Positions 34,866-46,350 of a DNA stretch of 64,000 nt are shown piece after piece. How positions within the stretch are numbered: position 1 is the first letter of the stretch; every line of letters begins with the position of its first letter. Where the stretch lies: positions 372,001 through 436,000 of the forward strand of contig JAGTJM010000023.1 of NCBI GenBank assembly GCA_020747015.1, in the 5' to 3' direction. The notes under the pieces are model-generated. The model was not told the DNA's origin. It saw only the letters and a program-made list of their open reading frames with translations, and did no database searches. Made by a program: the position numbers and the translations under genes. The stretch is from Pyrenochaeta sp. MPI-SDFR-AT-0127 (taxonomy: Eukaryota; Ascomycota; Dothideomycetes; Pleosporales; Cucurbitariaceae).

Positions 34866-35080
34866 CTGTACGGTAAGGGATCAGGATGAGGCCATCAAGG
34901 AGGCAAGGGGCTTCTCCCGGTGACCGAAGGCGAGCTGATGGAGATGGGCGCGTACGGCAAAGCATGATGGTTGAGGCTCTTGAAACCGAAATGACGTTGC
35001 CAAACTTCGCGCCAATGGGACCAAAGAGGACGAATGCGCTCGATGAAGCAGAAGGGACCTGGGAGCTGTTTGACAGTTAA
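34866..35080 (+). pseudogene. Degraded coding-like tract after the oxidoreductase
   Basis: Three pieces in three frames read as one protein-like stretch: VRDQDEAIKEARGF, then PVTEGELMEMGAYGKA, then MVEALETEMTLPNFAPMG ending in WELFDS at 35080. Each switch is explained by one missing base (about 34918 and 34968). It may be a lost C-terminal extension or a remnant of another gene. Alternatively, a GTGAGC donor inside the oxidoreductase end with an acceptor at about 34884 would splice into the last frame. I do not recognise the family. Confidence 0.4.
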
Positions 35081-36600
35081 TTCCAGATTCAGGCAATTAA
35101 CGGTGTTTGTTCTTCCCGGTTTTGTGGCCGGGCCGCAGCGTTTGGAGTCCAGACTGCTCGTTTTGGCTATATTTGGGACATAGTGGGCCAGTGGTAATTA
35201 AACCTAATACTTCCCTTTGGAGCCGAGTGGGCGCTTAATGAACCATGTTTGGGAGTGACACATGGCGGCCATGAGGCTCAAGGAAATGACAGCCTTGGCC
35301 GTATCCCCCACAAGGAGCGCGGTTCCGGGTGCAACGTTTGGACAGTGTCGGCGCTTGGACTGGCAGAGGGGCTCGGGCGAATCAAGTGGTCGGGTCTGGG
35401 GCACATTGGACGAGAACGACACTGGGGGTGTCTGTGGAAGTGTCCGAACGTCAGTTTGCGCGTCGCCGGGGGCAGTGTCCAAGGGAGCAAGACAGCGGGC
35501 AATGGCATACGTGGGCAAGGCCTGAGACCCGGAACTGCAGCAGAGCCAACGCGCTCTCGACGCGTCGTGCTGTGAGCGGTTTCTTGTGCGTGTTATAGTC
35601 GTGAGCCGGCTCTCGTCGCCCATTGTGAGTCACTGGAGGTGCATATTCGGGATGCCGGGCACAGGGCCGCCATGCACGACGCTCCGCCGAAACGAAACGC
35701 TGGAGTGTCGTGGCCCAATCAATGTCTGCAGTCCACCGATGACTCTTGACGGGCTGCAGCGACAGGCATAGGCCCCACGCATCGCGGGACGCACGCACGG
35801 GCCTCCAAGGCGGGCGCTAAACAACAAACACCACGACCATCCATTCGTCACCTCGCGCTACACCACTCCAAACTGCCGCCCAAAGCCCTCTACACTCGCG
35901 GGGAGTACACTCGAGCAGCATTGCAATACGGCGCCGAGCATCCCGGTTTCATCTTATCCAACCGCCCCATCTGCAGGCGCCTCGCTGGTCCCTTGCCCGT
36001 TTGGGACACTATGGCTCTGCAACCTCACCGCTCCAGCCATTGACAGCCTGCACACGGGTGCCGCCAGGCCCAAAGCAGCGCACATGGGCAGCAGAAAATA
36101 GCAGGAGAGTCGTTCGCTAGACATGTTCTGCATACACACTCGCCCAAGCAGCGACGCTATGTTTCAGGCGCCTTGTGAGGCTCCATGTTGTAGAACGACT
36201 CTGTGATGATACTGCCGCCAGACCGCCACATTCCTCCGGGCCAGGAATTCGGGTCTCGATGGATCGCGTTTCAGATGTTTTAGCGCATGGGGGGCGTTGG
36301 TTCTCGTGTCTTCGTGGACACGTCCATAAGAAGTGTGCCTGTGCCGCATTCACCACTCCTCCATCACCCAGCATTTCAACTGCGCATCTGCCCGACGGGT
36401 TACGACGAGTCTTTCTTTTGTTTCTCCTCTTTGCATCTTGTCTTAGACAATCTGAGCTGGTCTCTTCTACTAATCGCTATTCGATAATCTTCCCGCCTCT
36501 ACAACTCTCCTTCTCCACAGCGTAAGTCATTGGACCCCAACACTCCGCTTGGGCAACTGATCCTCACACGCCCCAGTCTGGTAGCGCCCATCCATCCACA
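35081..36600. other. Long intergenic region with a candidate 5' UTR intron
   Basis: About 1.5 kb, fairly GC-rich, with many overlapping short frames on both strands and no motif in any. A possible 5' UTR intron begins with GTAAGTC at 36522 and ends in CCCCAG near 36573, just before the next ATG. Confidence 0.45.
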
Positions 36601-38388
36601 ATGTTTAACCGCCAAACAACACCGCCTTCTTCCTCTTACAACTACATTCCGGGCAGTGTTGGTTCCGATGTCACCTACTACTCGCAAGGCTCATCGCCAG
36701 ACGTCAACGCCGCTGGCATGACTCCTCCTCGATCACCAGTCAGATCCTATGGCCCTGTGCTCCTACCCAAGGTCCGAACTCAAGACCAAGTGGCCGAGCC
36801 CACTGGTGGACCCATCAGACATCGCAGGACGACGTCTACTTCCAGCATTGGCTATGCCTACAGCCCTTACTCACGGCCAGGCTCAATGGTCCGCCGTGGC
36901 TCAAGTCCCTTCAACCACAACATCCACAACGCCCACAGCACCTTGACCTCTCCCGTGTCTACTTCCTCATATGACTTCAATCTTTCCACCCTCAACTCTC
37001 CCATCACCTTCACACAGCCAGAAGCTCGTCGTGCTTCGTACGTGAGCTCACATTCGCGCTCTACTTCCGCGAACCGAGAGCGTCATGCTCGTTCTGGCTC
37101 TGCTGGAAGCGTTGATGAGAACGTCATTAGCCGGTATGGCTTCCCAACCTACCGCAACCTTCCTAGCTACGTGACTGCTTCGAGTGCGCCCCAGTCGAAC
37201 CTTGGCCTCGTCACGTCGCTCCCCTCAACATACTCCAGTGTTCAGGAGATGCCCAGCTACACCGCTACTTGCACTCAAGACTTTGTTGTCCCAGAGTTCG
37301 AGCCTGCGCCAGCTGTCCAGTACCCAGCCTTTGCAGATGTCAGCTTCGACACCTTCCAGCCTGTCCCTGCTCCTACCTCTTCTCTTGTGGAGTATCTCTC
37401 ATCCACCAACCCTTCTCCAGCACTGGTCCGCCGCGTCACAAGCGCACCCCGAGGCATCAGCAACCACTTCTGGTGGGACATTCGCAATCTTCGCAGCTGG
37501 GAAGACTTCAACATCACCACCATCAAGTCGATCCCTTCTGTCCTTCCTCTTCTTGAAGTTCCCGTCCCAACCTCCTACCTCCCACAGCCATGCCGCCAGA
37601 ACCTCCAGCCTGAGCATGAGTCTGCGCTTCAGGACATCTGCACAAACTACTATGCCAACAAGGTCAACGCTGCCCTCAAGGTCGCACAGGGAAACACACA
37701 TATGGTTATGCGCGCCATCAAGCCCGTTCCTGGCGCTCGCACACAGCCAGAGTTTGTCTCCAACTATCCCTCCGACTACGAGAAGACGCTCTTTGGCGAC
37801 AGCCGTGGCCGCGTCGTCGGTCTTGTCAAGTGCTACGACCAGTGGAACACTGGCATGCGTGGCGAGTCGCCACCAAAGCAGGTACTCTACCTCCAGGGTC
37901 TTGCCCACCTTCACCGCGTGATGCGTGAGCACGGGTGCCGATACGGCTTCATCATGACCGAGATTGAGCTTCTCTGTGTCCGCTGTGGTGGTCCCTCTGA
38001 TGCCGCGACTGTCGATCCCACCACTGTCAACGCTCAGACTGGTGTCCCAATCTTCGGCTACCTAGAGACCTCTGCGCCCATCCGCCTGTCAACATCTGGC
38101 GCACATCCAGAGACTGGTGATCTCCAACTCACCGCCGCTCTTGCTCTTTGGTACCTCCACATGCTCGCCAAGGAGAACCCATTCGAGGGCATGGGCACCT
38201 GGCGCATGGACGTCGGCGGTCCTGCTGCCCTAACCCGCCAAAACTTCCTTGAAAAGGACAGCTGGATCCCCAAGCCTCAACTGGGCGAGAAGAGGGAGTC
38301 GAAGAGGGTCAGGGGCTGGGTATTCCCCGATGAGCCACTGAGCAAACGTGAGTGCGGAAAGGGAAAGAGGACGAAGAGCATCGGTTGA
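36601..38388 (+). CDS. Conserved fungal protein of unknown function
   Basis: A single exon of 595 residues starting at ATG 36601. The first 290 residues are rich in Ser, Thr, Pro and Tyr with RRASY/RRTTS-type phosphorylatable patches, probably disordered. The C-terminal 300 residues are folded-looking and start with GISNHFWWDIRNLRSWEDF. Later segments include YGFIMTEIELLCVRCGG and LTAALALWYLHMLAKENP. No catalytic motif, signal peptide or membrane segment is evident. I have the impression of a family widespread in filamentous ascomycetes, sometimes given unsupported enzymatic names; no function is assigned. The C-terminus is Lys/Arg-rich (RESKRVRGW, GKGKRTKS), so nuclear location is possible. 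Confidence 0.82.
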   Translation: MFNRQTTPPSSSYNYIPGSVGSDVTYYSQGSSPDVNAAGMTPPRSPVRSYGPVLLPKVRTQDQVAEPTGGPIRHRRTTSTSSIGYAYSPYSRPGSMVRRGSSPFNHNIHNAHSTLTSPVSTSSYDFNLSTLNSPITFTQPEARRASYVSSHSRSTSANRERHARSGSAGSVDENVISRYGFPTYRNLPSYVTASSAPQSNLGLVTSLPSTYSSVQEMPSYTATCTQDFVVPEFEPAPAVQYPAFADVSFDTFQPVPAPTSSLVEYLSSTNPSPALVRRVTSAPRGISNHFWWDIRNLRSWEDFNITTIKSIPSVLPLLEVPVPTSYLPQPCRQNLQPEHESALQDICTNYYANKVNAALKVAQGNTHMVMRAIKPVPGARTQPEFVSNYPSDYEKTLFGDSRGRVVGLVKCYDQWNTGMRGESPPKQVLYLQGLAHLHRVMREHGCRYGFIMTEIELLCVRCGGPSDAATVDPTTVNAQTGVPIFGYLETSAPIRLSTSGAHPETGDLQLTAALALWYLHMLAKENPFEGMGTWRMDVGGPAALTRQNFLEKDSWIPKPQLGEKRESKRVRGWVFPDEPLSKRECGKGKRTKSIG

Positions 38389-39284
38389 ATAAATTAATAT
38401 GCCGATTGAGTTTCACTACTCTTTCGCAAAATAAGGCTGCTGGTCAGCAGAAATACTCTTTCTTTTCTTCATCATCAAGCATAAAGCGGAGTTTTATTTT
38501 AGCAGCATTTCACGGCGTTTTATGTCGCATAGCATTTACATGGGCGCGCGGTCTGGAAGTCTTCTTGATCGAAGCATTTATTACATATATAACATTTAGT
38601 AGAATGGCATTCTTACCATCCAAAAATTCTTCCAATCATTTGCACGGTCTTGTGATGAGTCGAGTTGATACCTTGGTCCCGATAACTTCTAGAAGCAGCC
38701 ATTGGTTCAACAGAAACATCTTGCTATCCACTGATTCTGGGACGTGGGCACACCACATCTACGTGAATGAAGCGAATATACCATAATACAACAATTTATT
38801 CACGGGAAATGAACAGAACTTAAAGGCAGTGAATGTCAATTTTCGAGGCTGTGCGGGTACCAAGATTGCAAATATAAGCGCCACTAGCGACGCCGTACGA
38901 AGAACGCCTTACAGAATTTGCCCCAATTTTTCTCCGCCCCAGCAAGGATTCGGGGATTCTTCCGGAGAGCAACAGCTCAGGAAAGTGGCGCGAGCTCGTC
39001 CCCAATGTTCAAGGCCCCCAGCCTCATTTTGGGGGTCAGAGTTTAGCGCTTACTGATTGGCTGAGGAGTCGAGGATCTTCCTCCTACGCGCCCGAAGTAG
39101 ACATCTGAGACGTGCTATCGTAGGATTTACAATGCAATGCGTGCCAATGTGGCACAGTGGGAAGCTATGCGTAGCGACGAATACTTGTCTGATGACTTTT
39201 TTACTTTGTGTAACCTTCATCGACCAAATATAAACGATATTGACGTCCGCATCGGCGTGTGCAAACGCAGATTGTCAGGAAGCC
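38389..39284. other. Intergenic, no supported gene
   Basis: About 0.9 kb between genes on the same strand. The frame at 38352-38786 mostly continues the previous gene in another phase; nothing else is supported. Confidence 0.5.
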
Positions 39285-41507
39285 ATGGTTGGAAGGCAGG
39301 GAAAAAAAGGTGTTCCGCTGCAAATTGGTGTTTCTGAAGTCCGCTCCGAGGAACGTAGAGACTCGAATTCGATATCCACGGGGTACGTTGCGGTTCGCGC
39401 ATCTGAGGAGATATCATCACTCGACACACAGGAGAAGAGTCGCCACCAGAGTGCAAAAGGAGGAGTAATACCCCATTGGACGACAATCGGTCTCATATTC
39501 GGTGTCTTTGTTGTTGGTGAGATGAAAAACTCCTCCCAATTATGCGAGAAAAATATTAACCCATAGCAGCGCTTATTCTTGCAATTGGCCATTTCCTCTT
39601 CTTCCGCGTACTCGATGGAACTTCAGCAGAGCACCGCCAAATCGAACAGTCGCAAGTCACCGCCATATCGCTCCTTATCACATTAGCCTTCAAAGCGTGC
39701 TTGATCACCGCCGTAGGCGTTTCTTTTACCCAGCATCTATGGCATGTTGTCCGTTCGAAGCCGCTTCGAGTCGCTCGCATCGAGCAGCTCTTTTGTCTTC
39801 GCTCGAATCCGCTCGAATTTGCGAGGGTCCGGGTCATCCTGGATGCTCCGTTACTTTTCCTCATGGGCCTGTCTGTCTGGCTCATTCCCATCGCGGTGAT
39901 TTATCCGCCATCGGCTCTTACGGTTGTTTCGAGACCTTATTCACAGGTGGTTGGGGTCAATATGTCGGTCATGAATCCTCCGCTCCCTCCAGCCCTTGAT
40001 GTCCTGAGGCCCGAAGACACGCCTTTTTCAAGTTTGGCAACGTTGAACAAAGCCACTATCGCGACGAATGGTGGCATTACAGAGATTTTTGACAAGTACG
40101 ATGGTAAAGTTGCGTCTGTGCGTTATGGTTATGTGTGAGTTTGCCCACGGTTAGATTTCTTCCTCCTTTACTGAGCAGAGTTCAGAGCCCCTATACGACC
40201 TTTACTCACTCTAGCCAAGTTGGTGCTGCTTTCTGGAGAAATCATCGATATGCCATCGCCTGAGGGCCAGAACTCATCCTACAGCTTGGGTTTCAGGGCA
40301 CCTCAACTCTCATGCCAGGAAACGATTACAAACTCGACCGTCTCTGGCACGCTCTACGATAGTCGGCTTGTATTCAACAGCACGTGGAATCGTGAGAGTT
40401 CATTGACTATCACGCAAACAGAGCAATTTGGGTGGTACCCGATGGCGAACTACACCTCCCCCCTGAACGCCACTTTTACTTTCCCTATCCAAACGAAAGC
40501 TTTGGATTGCAATCCTATTTCAGTTCAATATAATGTTGATATCTCGTACGTCAAGGGGATTCGAGACATTCAGTATACAAGAAAAGACCCCCAGCCGTTG
40601 AACTTCACAGACATGGCTTGGTATACTTTTCCCTGGTCGGAGACGCGCAAAGCAAACATCACGGATGTTCCTGTGGATACGCCAGAGTTCAAAGCCTGGG
40701 AAGCTAAAGTTAAGGAGGATATATCGACGTGGAATATGTTTGCTCTGCTGGACGCTTCAATGCCGAGTTTGGAGTACAATTGGAACCAGACGGGTAAATT
40801 CTGGGTGAAGAAAACCAACTTTACCCTCTCCAATGGAACGCAGGTGGAGGGTAGTCCATGGCAGGCTGTGGTAGGGGTGGATAAGAATTGTAAGTATCCT
40901 ATCGAGAGCCGACAACATTACATTATCTGCAACAATAACTAACTCAATCATAGATCCGACAATCCTCGAAACCTCAATCTTCAACCCCCAGCGCTACAAT
41001 AGCTCCAGATACGCCAACAGTCTGAGTGGCCTCGACCCACGCACCGATTTAGTTTTCAACCAAGCCTCTCTCAACGACTTCCTCGCAAACGTTACTATTT
41101 CTGCACTTAGCCTCGATACATGGAAGGAGTTCAGACCGATAAACACAACCAACTACCGCGCCACATATAAGTTCTCTAAACCACTTAACCTTATCGTACC
41201 ATATGTCCTCTCCCTCGCATTCACGCTGGTCTTTACAGGCATTGGAACGTGGTCTCTACTGCAGAATGGCGTGTCAGCGACGGATGGGGGGTTCTTGCAT
41301 GTCGTGGCAGCAACCACAGGACGGACAGAGATGGAGAGGGTGATTGTTGAGCACCATGTTACTGGCGAGAGTGTGCCGAAAGAGGTGCTCAATATGAAGA
41401 TTCGGTATGGTGAGTTGGTGGATGGCGAAGGCGTGGGCACGGGGAGGGCTGGGTTTGGAATGTTGGAGGAGACGAGACCGTTGAAGAGGGGGCGGAGTGC
41501 TAGATGA
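39285..41507 (+). CDS. Multi-pass glycosylated membrane protein of unknown function
   Basis: Four exons can be joined: 39285-39516, 39567-40132, 40181-40889 and 40954-41507, giving 686 residues. The first and third introns are clear. For the second, several GT and AG sites compete; GTGTGA with the acceptor before 40181 keeps the family-like run APIRPLLTLAKLVLLSGEI. Topology: a cytosolic leader, a first membrane segment (IGLIFGVFVVAALILAIGHF), a second (TAISLLITLAFKACLITAVG) and a third (LLFLMGLSVWLIPIAVIY). A large extracellular or lumenal domain with many NxT/NxS sites follows, then a last membrane segment (LNLIVPYVLSLAFTLVFTG). Fungal relatives are often called formylmethionine deformylase-like, a name nothing here supports. 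Confidence 0.82.
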
Positions 41508-42509
41508 CCCATGTTGTTGGTTTAAATACATACTTGATACATACAGAATACATAAACCAAGCTCATCCGCCTAAATAGGCTAGGGTGCCCGGCCACGCTG
41601 CCAGGCCACATTCTGTGAACGGCATTTGACTACTGACTTCATTATTGGTCCGCGAACTCCTCTTCACGCAGCACTCTCACAAGATCTCCTCCATGGCGCT
41701 TATTTCTATCTCCACTCTCGCTCTAACATCCGCCCTCGCTAGCTACGGTCTTCCACCTCCTCACCTCGTATTCCCTAGACGTGCGCTTTCTGGTTTCCTT
41801 AAACCTTCCATCGAGTTCTTTCTCTTGTCTGGAGGAAGGATAGGTCTTTTACTGCCCTTCTTCTCGGGAATCTGTATTATCAAACTAACGTGACTTCTAC
41901 GCCACTCTTGTGACGCTCTTGGCGACACTGCCACATGGTCAAAACCCTCTGGCATTATATAGTAGTGTTCATGTACAGGCGACAACCTATGAACCCCTTA
42001 TTTGACTCTGGGAAATTTCCGAGTTCAGATGACTAAAAGCTGACAAGGTAAAATGTATAGATATCAGAAGTGATGGAAGGCTCAGCGTTGAGGTTGTAGG
42101 AGAGGAGGCTCCCGTAGTAAAGGCATAACAGCGGCGACGGCAAAGGTGGTATATTTCTAGGTAGCAACAGTCAGGAGATTAGGGAACACTCCTCGAGTCA
42201 GCCACTGCGTAGCGAAGCACACTTTGTGGCGAGACGCTTTCCTTTCCCGACCTTCGCAATCCTCACCCCACGCCTACATATAGATTCAGCAGCTATTGTT
42301 CTCACAGCATGTCAGCCTCTGATGAAAAAGGCGCAGCGTTACTCGCTACATTATGTCACGGCACTGGACCGCAGTATATTTTCAAAGATCAATAGGAGGT
42401 ACTATAGCAGGCCTTTAAAGTCTAATTCAAAATCTTTCGCACTAAGTTACTTCAAGTATAATTTTTTTTTAAGTAGCAAGCTCCTCTAACTCTATATTTA
42501 CTCTACCCT
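41508..42509. other. AT-rich intergenic region
   Basis: About 1 kb with an AT-rich stretch at 42350-42480, including a poly-T run. A short frame at 41693-41893 (67 codons, hydrophobic N-terminus) is too weak to call. It is the 3' side of the zinc-knuckle HET gene. Confidence 0.45.
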
Positions 42510-43889
42510 TCAACAGTCCTTAGTCATGTGCCCTATCTGTCTGCCTTGAGACAATTATGTTAGTAAAGCATAATGCTATAAAAGAGAAACTCACACTTAA
42601 TGCAACGAACAGGATATCCACAGTTTGATGCTTTGTGAGTAGAGTAAAGACCTAAAACACTATCGTTAGTGGTCGGATGAGCAGTAAACAAATGCAATAG
42701 TTGTACATTTACCACAATCAGCTTTACATTCGGTCTCCCAGTGTTTTGCACCCCCACAGTTAAAACAGCGGCGACCTTGGAAACGAGATTCTATCACCTC
42801 TATCCACGCTAATTCAGCTGCTGCAAGTCTATTTATTATCGCTTTACGCAGAGCATTGTCTTGCCTTGCGCTCCCATTCGTACCTGCGCGTACATCCAGG
42901 GCGTCTGCCAGCCATCCACGGAATCGAGTATCGGACTGCAGGCCAAGTAGTTCCAGCAAATCAACTACAGAATGCTGCCAATCGAGTCGTTCGGGTCGTT
43001 CACTGGCCAGATCCGCAAGCCCCGCTTCCAAATCATGCTGCTCTGAGGGAACAACATCGACTGGATCGTCTTTGACGTCGAGCATAGTTCTTTGCTCGAC
43101 TTCAGCAATAGGGGTGGTTGATAAAACTTCTCTCGCACGAAGCCGATCCTGCTGCTTTTGTATCTCCTCTTTCAGTCGCAACGTCGCATGGTCCTCTCCT
43201 TCCCCATATATTAGCGGCAAAAATACCTCAAAGATTCCCAGTAGGCAGTACACCTTATCTTCCTTCACCGTCGTTGTGCGTCTCGCCGCCCAACTCATGC
43301 GTGCGTCAACGCTAAACTCGGTGAGCGTCACACCTCTTAGCGCCCCTATAGGAATTCTGGTAATCTCGTGTATTTCCTGCTCTAGCGAGACCCTGCTGCC
43401 TAGCCGCTTGCCGTCCTGTGAGAAGAACTCAACGCTGGTTGGCGCTAGCAGCTCTTGCAGCGTCCAACCTCGCGTGAACCACCGGCTGCGTCGAAAAGCC
43501 TGTTTCCACGATATGGGGAAGGCTTCGGCGTTATTGACCTCTTCTGGCACAGAGACGTCTGTCAGGTATACGTAGCACTTCGCCGCACGCTGATACCAGC
43601 GGAACATAGAGTTGATCGCCGTGCATAGCTCGTCGTTCGTGGCCTTGTCGATACAGCAGGTGTCGACCCAGAAGTACTCGAGGCCATCTGCTGCAGCGCG
43701 CTCGCCGCAGAAGCGGATCTTAGCATAGCCGCGCTTATCTGTGCCTGTCTCCGCCAACAGCTCATTGTATGTAACTTCCTGACCGTCCGTCCAAGTATGC
43801 GAGAGGATAGCGTACGGAGGGGCATGGTCATCGCTAACAGAGATCAGCTCGAAGTAGTCGTCGCCTGGGAGGCACTTGAGAAGGCGCAT
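42510..43889 (-). CDS. HET-domain protein with C-terminal zinc knuckles
   Basis: The main exon starts at ATG 43889. HET-domain motifs appear in order: YAILSHTW near residue 26, FWVDTCCID and WFTRGWTLQELLAP. A charged linker and the CCHC zinc knuckle CFNCGGAKHWETEC follow. The frame stops at 42666 if unspliced. A GT-AG intron (42712-42652) and a further one (about 42594-42533) extend it to 42510. This adds Cys/His-rich sequence (CGLYSTHKASNC, then HMTKDC) that completes a second knuckle and part of a third, so I prefer the spliced model of 418 residues. The HET domain belongs to the same ILSHTW branch as the NLR at 9059. Zinc knuckles suggest nucleic-acid or protein binding; the role in incompatibility is inferred from family. 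Confidence 0.8.
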
Positions 43890-44676
43890 CTTTCTCCAGC
43901 TGTTCTCTTGGGAGAACGCTAGCGGGCAAAATCGCAGGTCGCAGAACTAGTGAAGAGAGGTAAGAGTCGCGGAGCAACTACAGACGTCCCCGCCATGCGC
44001 ATGCATATAATCCGTGGCGTAGCATAGATATGTAAATGCACTAACGTCTTGTAGATTACAGCGAATAAGTGCCATTCACATCTAAGTAGAGAGAAACTTC
44101 AGGAACATACAAGTCCAGCTTAAGATTACTATGAAAATTGAATAGTGTAAACACATGCATAATAGCGTTTCTTCTACCTACCCGAAGTATGAGTACATCT
44201 CCGCCATGGCTCTCATGCAGGGGTGTAAACCTGTTTAGGCCTTTGACGGCGTTACCAATATTGTGACAATATCCGTAACAAACTGTTATCCTGCCTAAGG
44301 AAGGACTAAAGAATAGTATATGCGCATATACAGCTTGACATTGACGCGAAAGAACGATGTTTCTACTTTAACCTATAAAAGCGTCTGGCTACGCTGTATG
44401 CCTCGCCCCGCAGTGTATGACATTAGTGCATAACCCTAGTAACAAAGCATGAATGAATAAACGCAACAAAGTATTCTGGTATTGTAATGTCTAAGAAACT
44501 GTAATTTTCTCACTACGGTGTGGTTCTCGCTAGGCAGTGAGGAATGGTTGTGCCGCCTTGCTGCCTGCTGCATACATTCCTCCCAGCTCACGTATCTCAA
44601 GACTCCCACATGTATTATTATGCTTCAGACATCGACTAGTTAACATTCGCCTTCTTAGAAACTAAACACTCAAATC
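43890..44676. other. Divergent spacer between HET and F-box genes
   Basis: AT-rich, about 790 bp, with no supported gene. It separates two divergently transcribed accessory genes. Confidence 0.5.
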
Positions 44677-46350
44677 ATGGCAAAACATACACCCATTCAA
44701 GTCAGCACGCCAGTGGGGCTTCTCAACCTACCAGATGAACTCCTTCTTGGAGTATTTTCGCTCCTTAGCACCCAAGATCTCAGGTACATTTGTAGAGTAA
44801 ACTACAGATTTCACAACGTCGCTGGTGATTATTTGGCCCGGCAACATTACAGTACTGGCCTTCTCAGCCTACCGAATGAACTCATACTCGAGATTACTCA
44901 GCACCTGAGCCGTCAACAAGATCGTAGTCGTCTCGCTCGAGCAAGCAATAGGCTCTATCCAGTCGTCATGCGCTATGTAGTTCGGTCGAATGTTCGATTC
45001 AAACAGAGCAGCCTGCTGAATTATGCCGCTACAAAGAACCTCAAGAGCATGGCGCGGAAGATACTACACCTAGGTGGAGATGTAGATACTCAGAAGGGGG
45101 CTTGTTTGGCGTTCATGGGCAATGGCTTATCTCCACTCGCAATAGCTGCGTTCTACGGGTATGAAGGGATGGTCATATTGCTTCTCAAAGCTGGGGCTAG
45201 CCATTTCATTGGCGGACGTCGGATCCCGCTTGCGATTGCTATATCTAAACGGCACGAGAACGTGGCTATGATACTTTCTCAAGAGTTAGAGTCATCCGTC
45301 AATTTTCTTGGGGTACCAGGATATACCGCGTTACAAATGGCTTGCGGGGCGAAGCTCGTTAATCTTGTCCGATTCTATCTCGAGCTTGGGGAGAAATCTA
45401 AAGGACGTTTAAACGATGTGGTGTTACATGACCGCAGTACCGCTCTGCACCGTCTTCTTCGAATGGATGCCGCTAAAGATGAATTTATCAAGAGGGAGCT
45501 GCATGAAGACGGGTTTCAGATCATATCCATGCTCTTGCAGCACAAGGCAGATCCGGACGTTCCCGTTCAAGTAAGACACGCGCCTAAAACCACTGCCCGC
45601 GACATGGCCTCGAGGCATCCTGACCCACGCATAAGGATAAGGCTTTCGAAAGCAGCACGTACAACAGGCCCTAAAATGTCTGCTCTGAAAATTGGACGGT
45701 TTTGGATGACCTCAGCTGAGCGCGAGGCGGGCATTTTCTATGAGTCTCAACCAGAAGAAGCAGATCTTGATATTGACATTGACCACCATGCCACACTGTG
45801 GAGTTTTCTTGAAAATTCAAGCGCAGATATATCGACTCTGATAGATGAGGACGGAACCGAGCATATTGATTTCAACACTGAACCTGGCACACTGAGTGCA
45901 TCCGAGATTGTAGCCTTGGTGGATGACGGAGCGCAGACACTGAGGAGATCGGAATATATGGACCCGCCTCCATTGTCATCTTTTCCCCAGCTTGCGACTC
46001 CAAAAATAAACGCACAGCAAGCTGCTCAGACATTCTGGGCCAATATTCCTGCCAAGGCATCCCCGGTAAATGATACAACACAAGAACTTCGCACTGGGAA
46101 TATGGGCGTCGGTTCAAGGAAGGTGAAGCAGGCGAAGAAGCCACAGACAGAGCCCTTTCCGCAACTGGTACAGCAGTGTCCAACATCTAACAATGCTAGC
46201 ATGGATCTATGGGCCCATTTTCCCAAAGATAAGATTTCACAAAGTACAAGCGGGGCTCAGAGAATATGTCCGCACATGGAGGGAGGTGGTGTTGAACCGA
46301 CTGCTCACAAGTCGCCTAGGAAGAAGAAATGGGTGCCACTCTTGATCTAA
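44677..46350 (+). CDS. Double F-box and ankyrin-repeat protein
   Basis: A single exon of 557 residues. Two F-box-like segments lie in tandem: LLNLPDELLLGVFSLLSTQD at about 14-33 and LLSLPNELILEITQHLSRQQD at about 62-82. Ankyrin-type repeats follow at about 110-300 (SPLAIAAFYGYEGMVILLL, TALQMACGAKLVNLVRFYL, STALHRLL). The C-terminal 250 residues are acidic then disordered and carry a short motif twice: FPQLA...FWANIPAK and FPQLV...LWAHFPKD. F-box proteins recruit substrates to SCF ubiquitin ligases through Skp1, and ankyrins would bind the substrate. Two F-boxes in one fungal protein is unusual. It sits next to a HET gene in an accessory patch. Confidence 0.83.
   Translation: MAKHTPIQVSTPVGLLNLPDELLLGVFSLLSTQDLRYICRVNYRFHNVAGDYLARQHYSTGLLSLPNELILEITQHLSRQQDRSRLARASNRLYPVVMRYVVRSNVRFKQSSLLNYAATKNLKSMARKILHLGGDVDTQKGACLAFMGNGLSPLAIAAFYGYEGMVILLLKAGASHFIGGRRIPLAIAISKRHENVAMILSQELESSVNFLGVPGYTALQMACGAKLVNLVRFYLELGEKSKGRLNDVVLHDRSTALHRLLRMDAAKDEFIKRELHEDGFQIISMLLQHKADPDVPVQVRHAPKTTARDMASRHPDPRIRIRLSKAARTTGPKMSALKIGRFWMTSAEREAGIFYESQPEEADLDIDIDHHATLWSFLENSSADISTLIDEDGTEHIDFNTEPGTLSASEIVALVDDGAQTLRRSEYMDPPPLSSFPQLATPKINAQQAAQTFWANIPAKASPVNDTTQELRTGNMGVGSRKVKQAKKPQTEPFPQLVQQCPTSNNASMDLWAHFPKDKISQSTSGAQRICPHMEGGGVEPTAHKSPRKKKWVPLLI

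Noticed and set aside
37184..37921. Plus-strand frame of 245 codons, Ser/Pro-rich
   Set aside because: Alternate frame inside the 595-residue gene, produced by its biased codon use.
41693..41893. 67-codon frame with a hydrophobic N-terminus
   Set aside because: Could be a small secreted or membrane peptide, but there is no family, conservation or promoter evidence.
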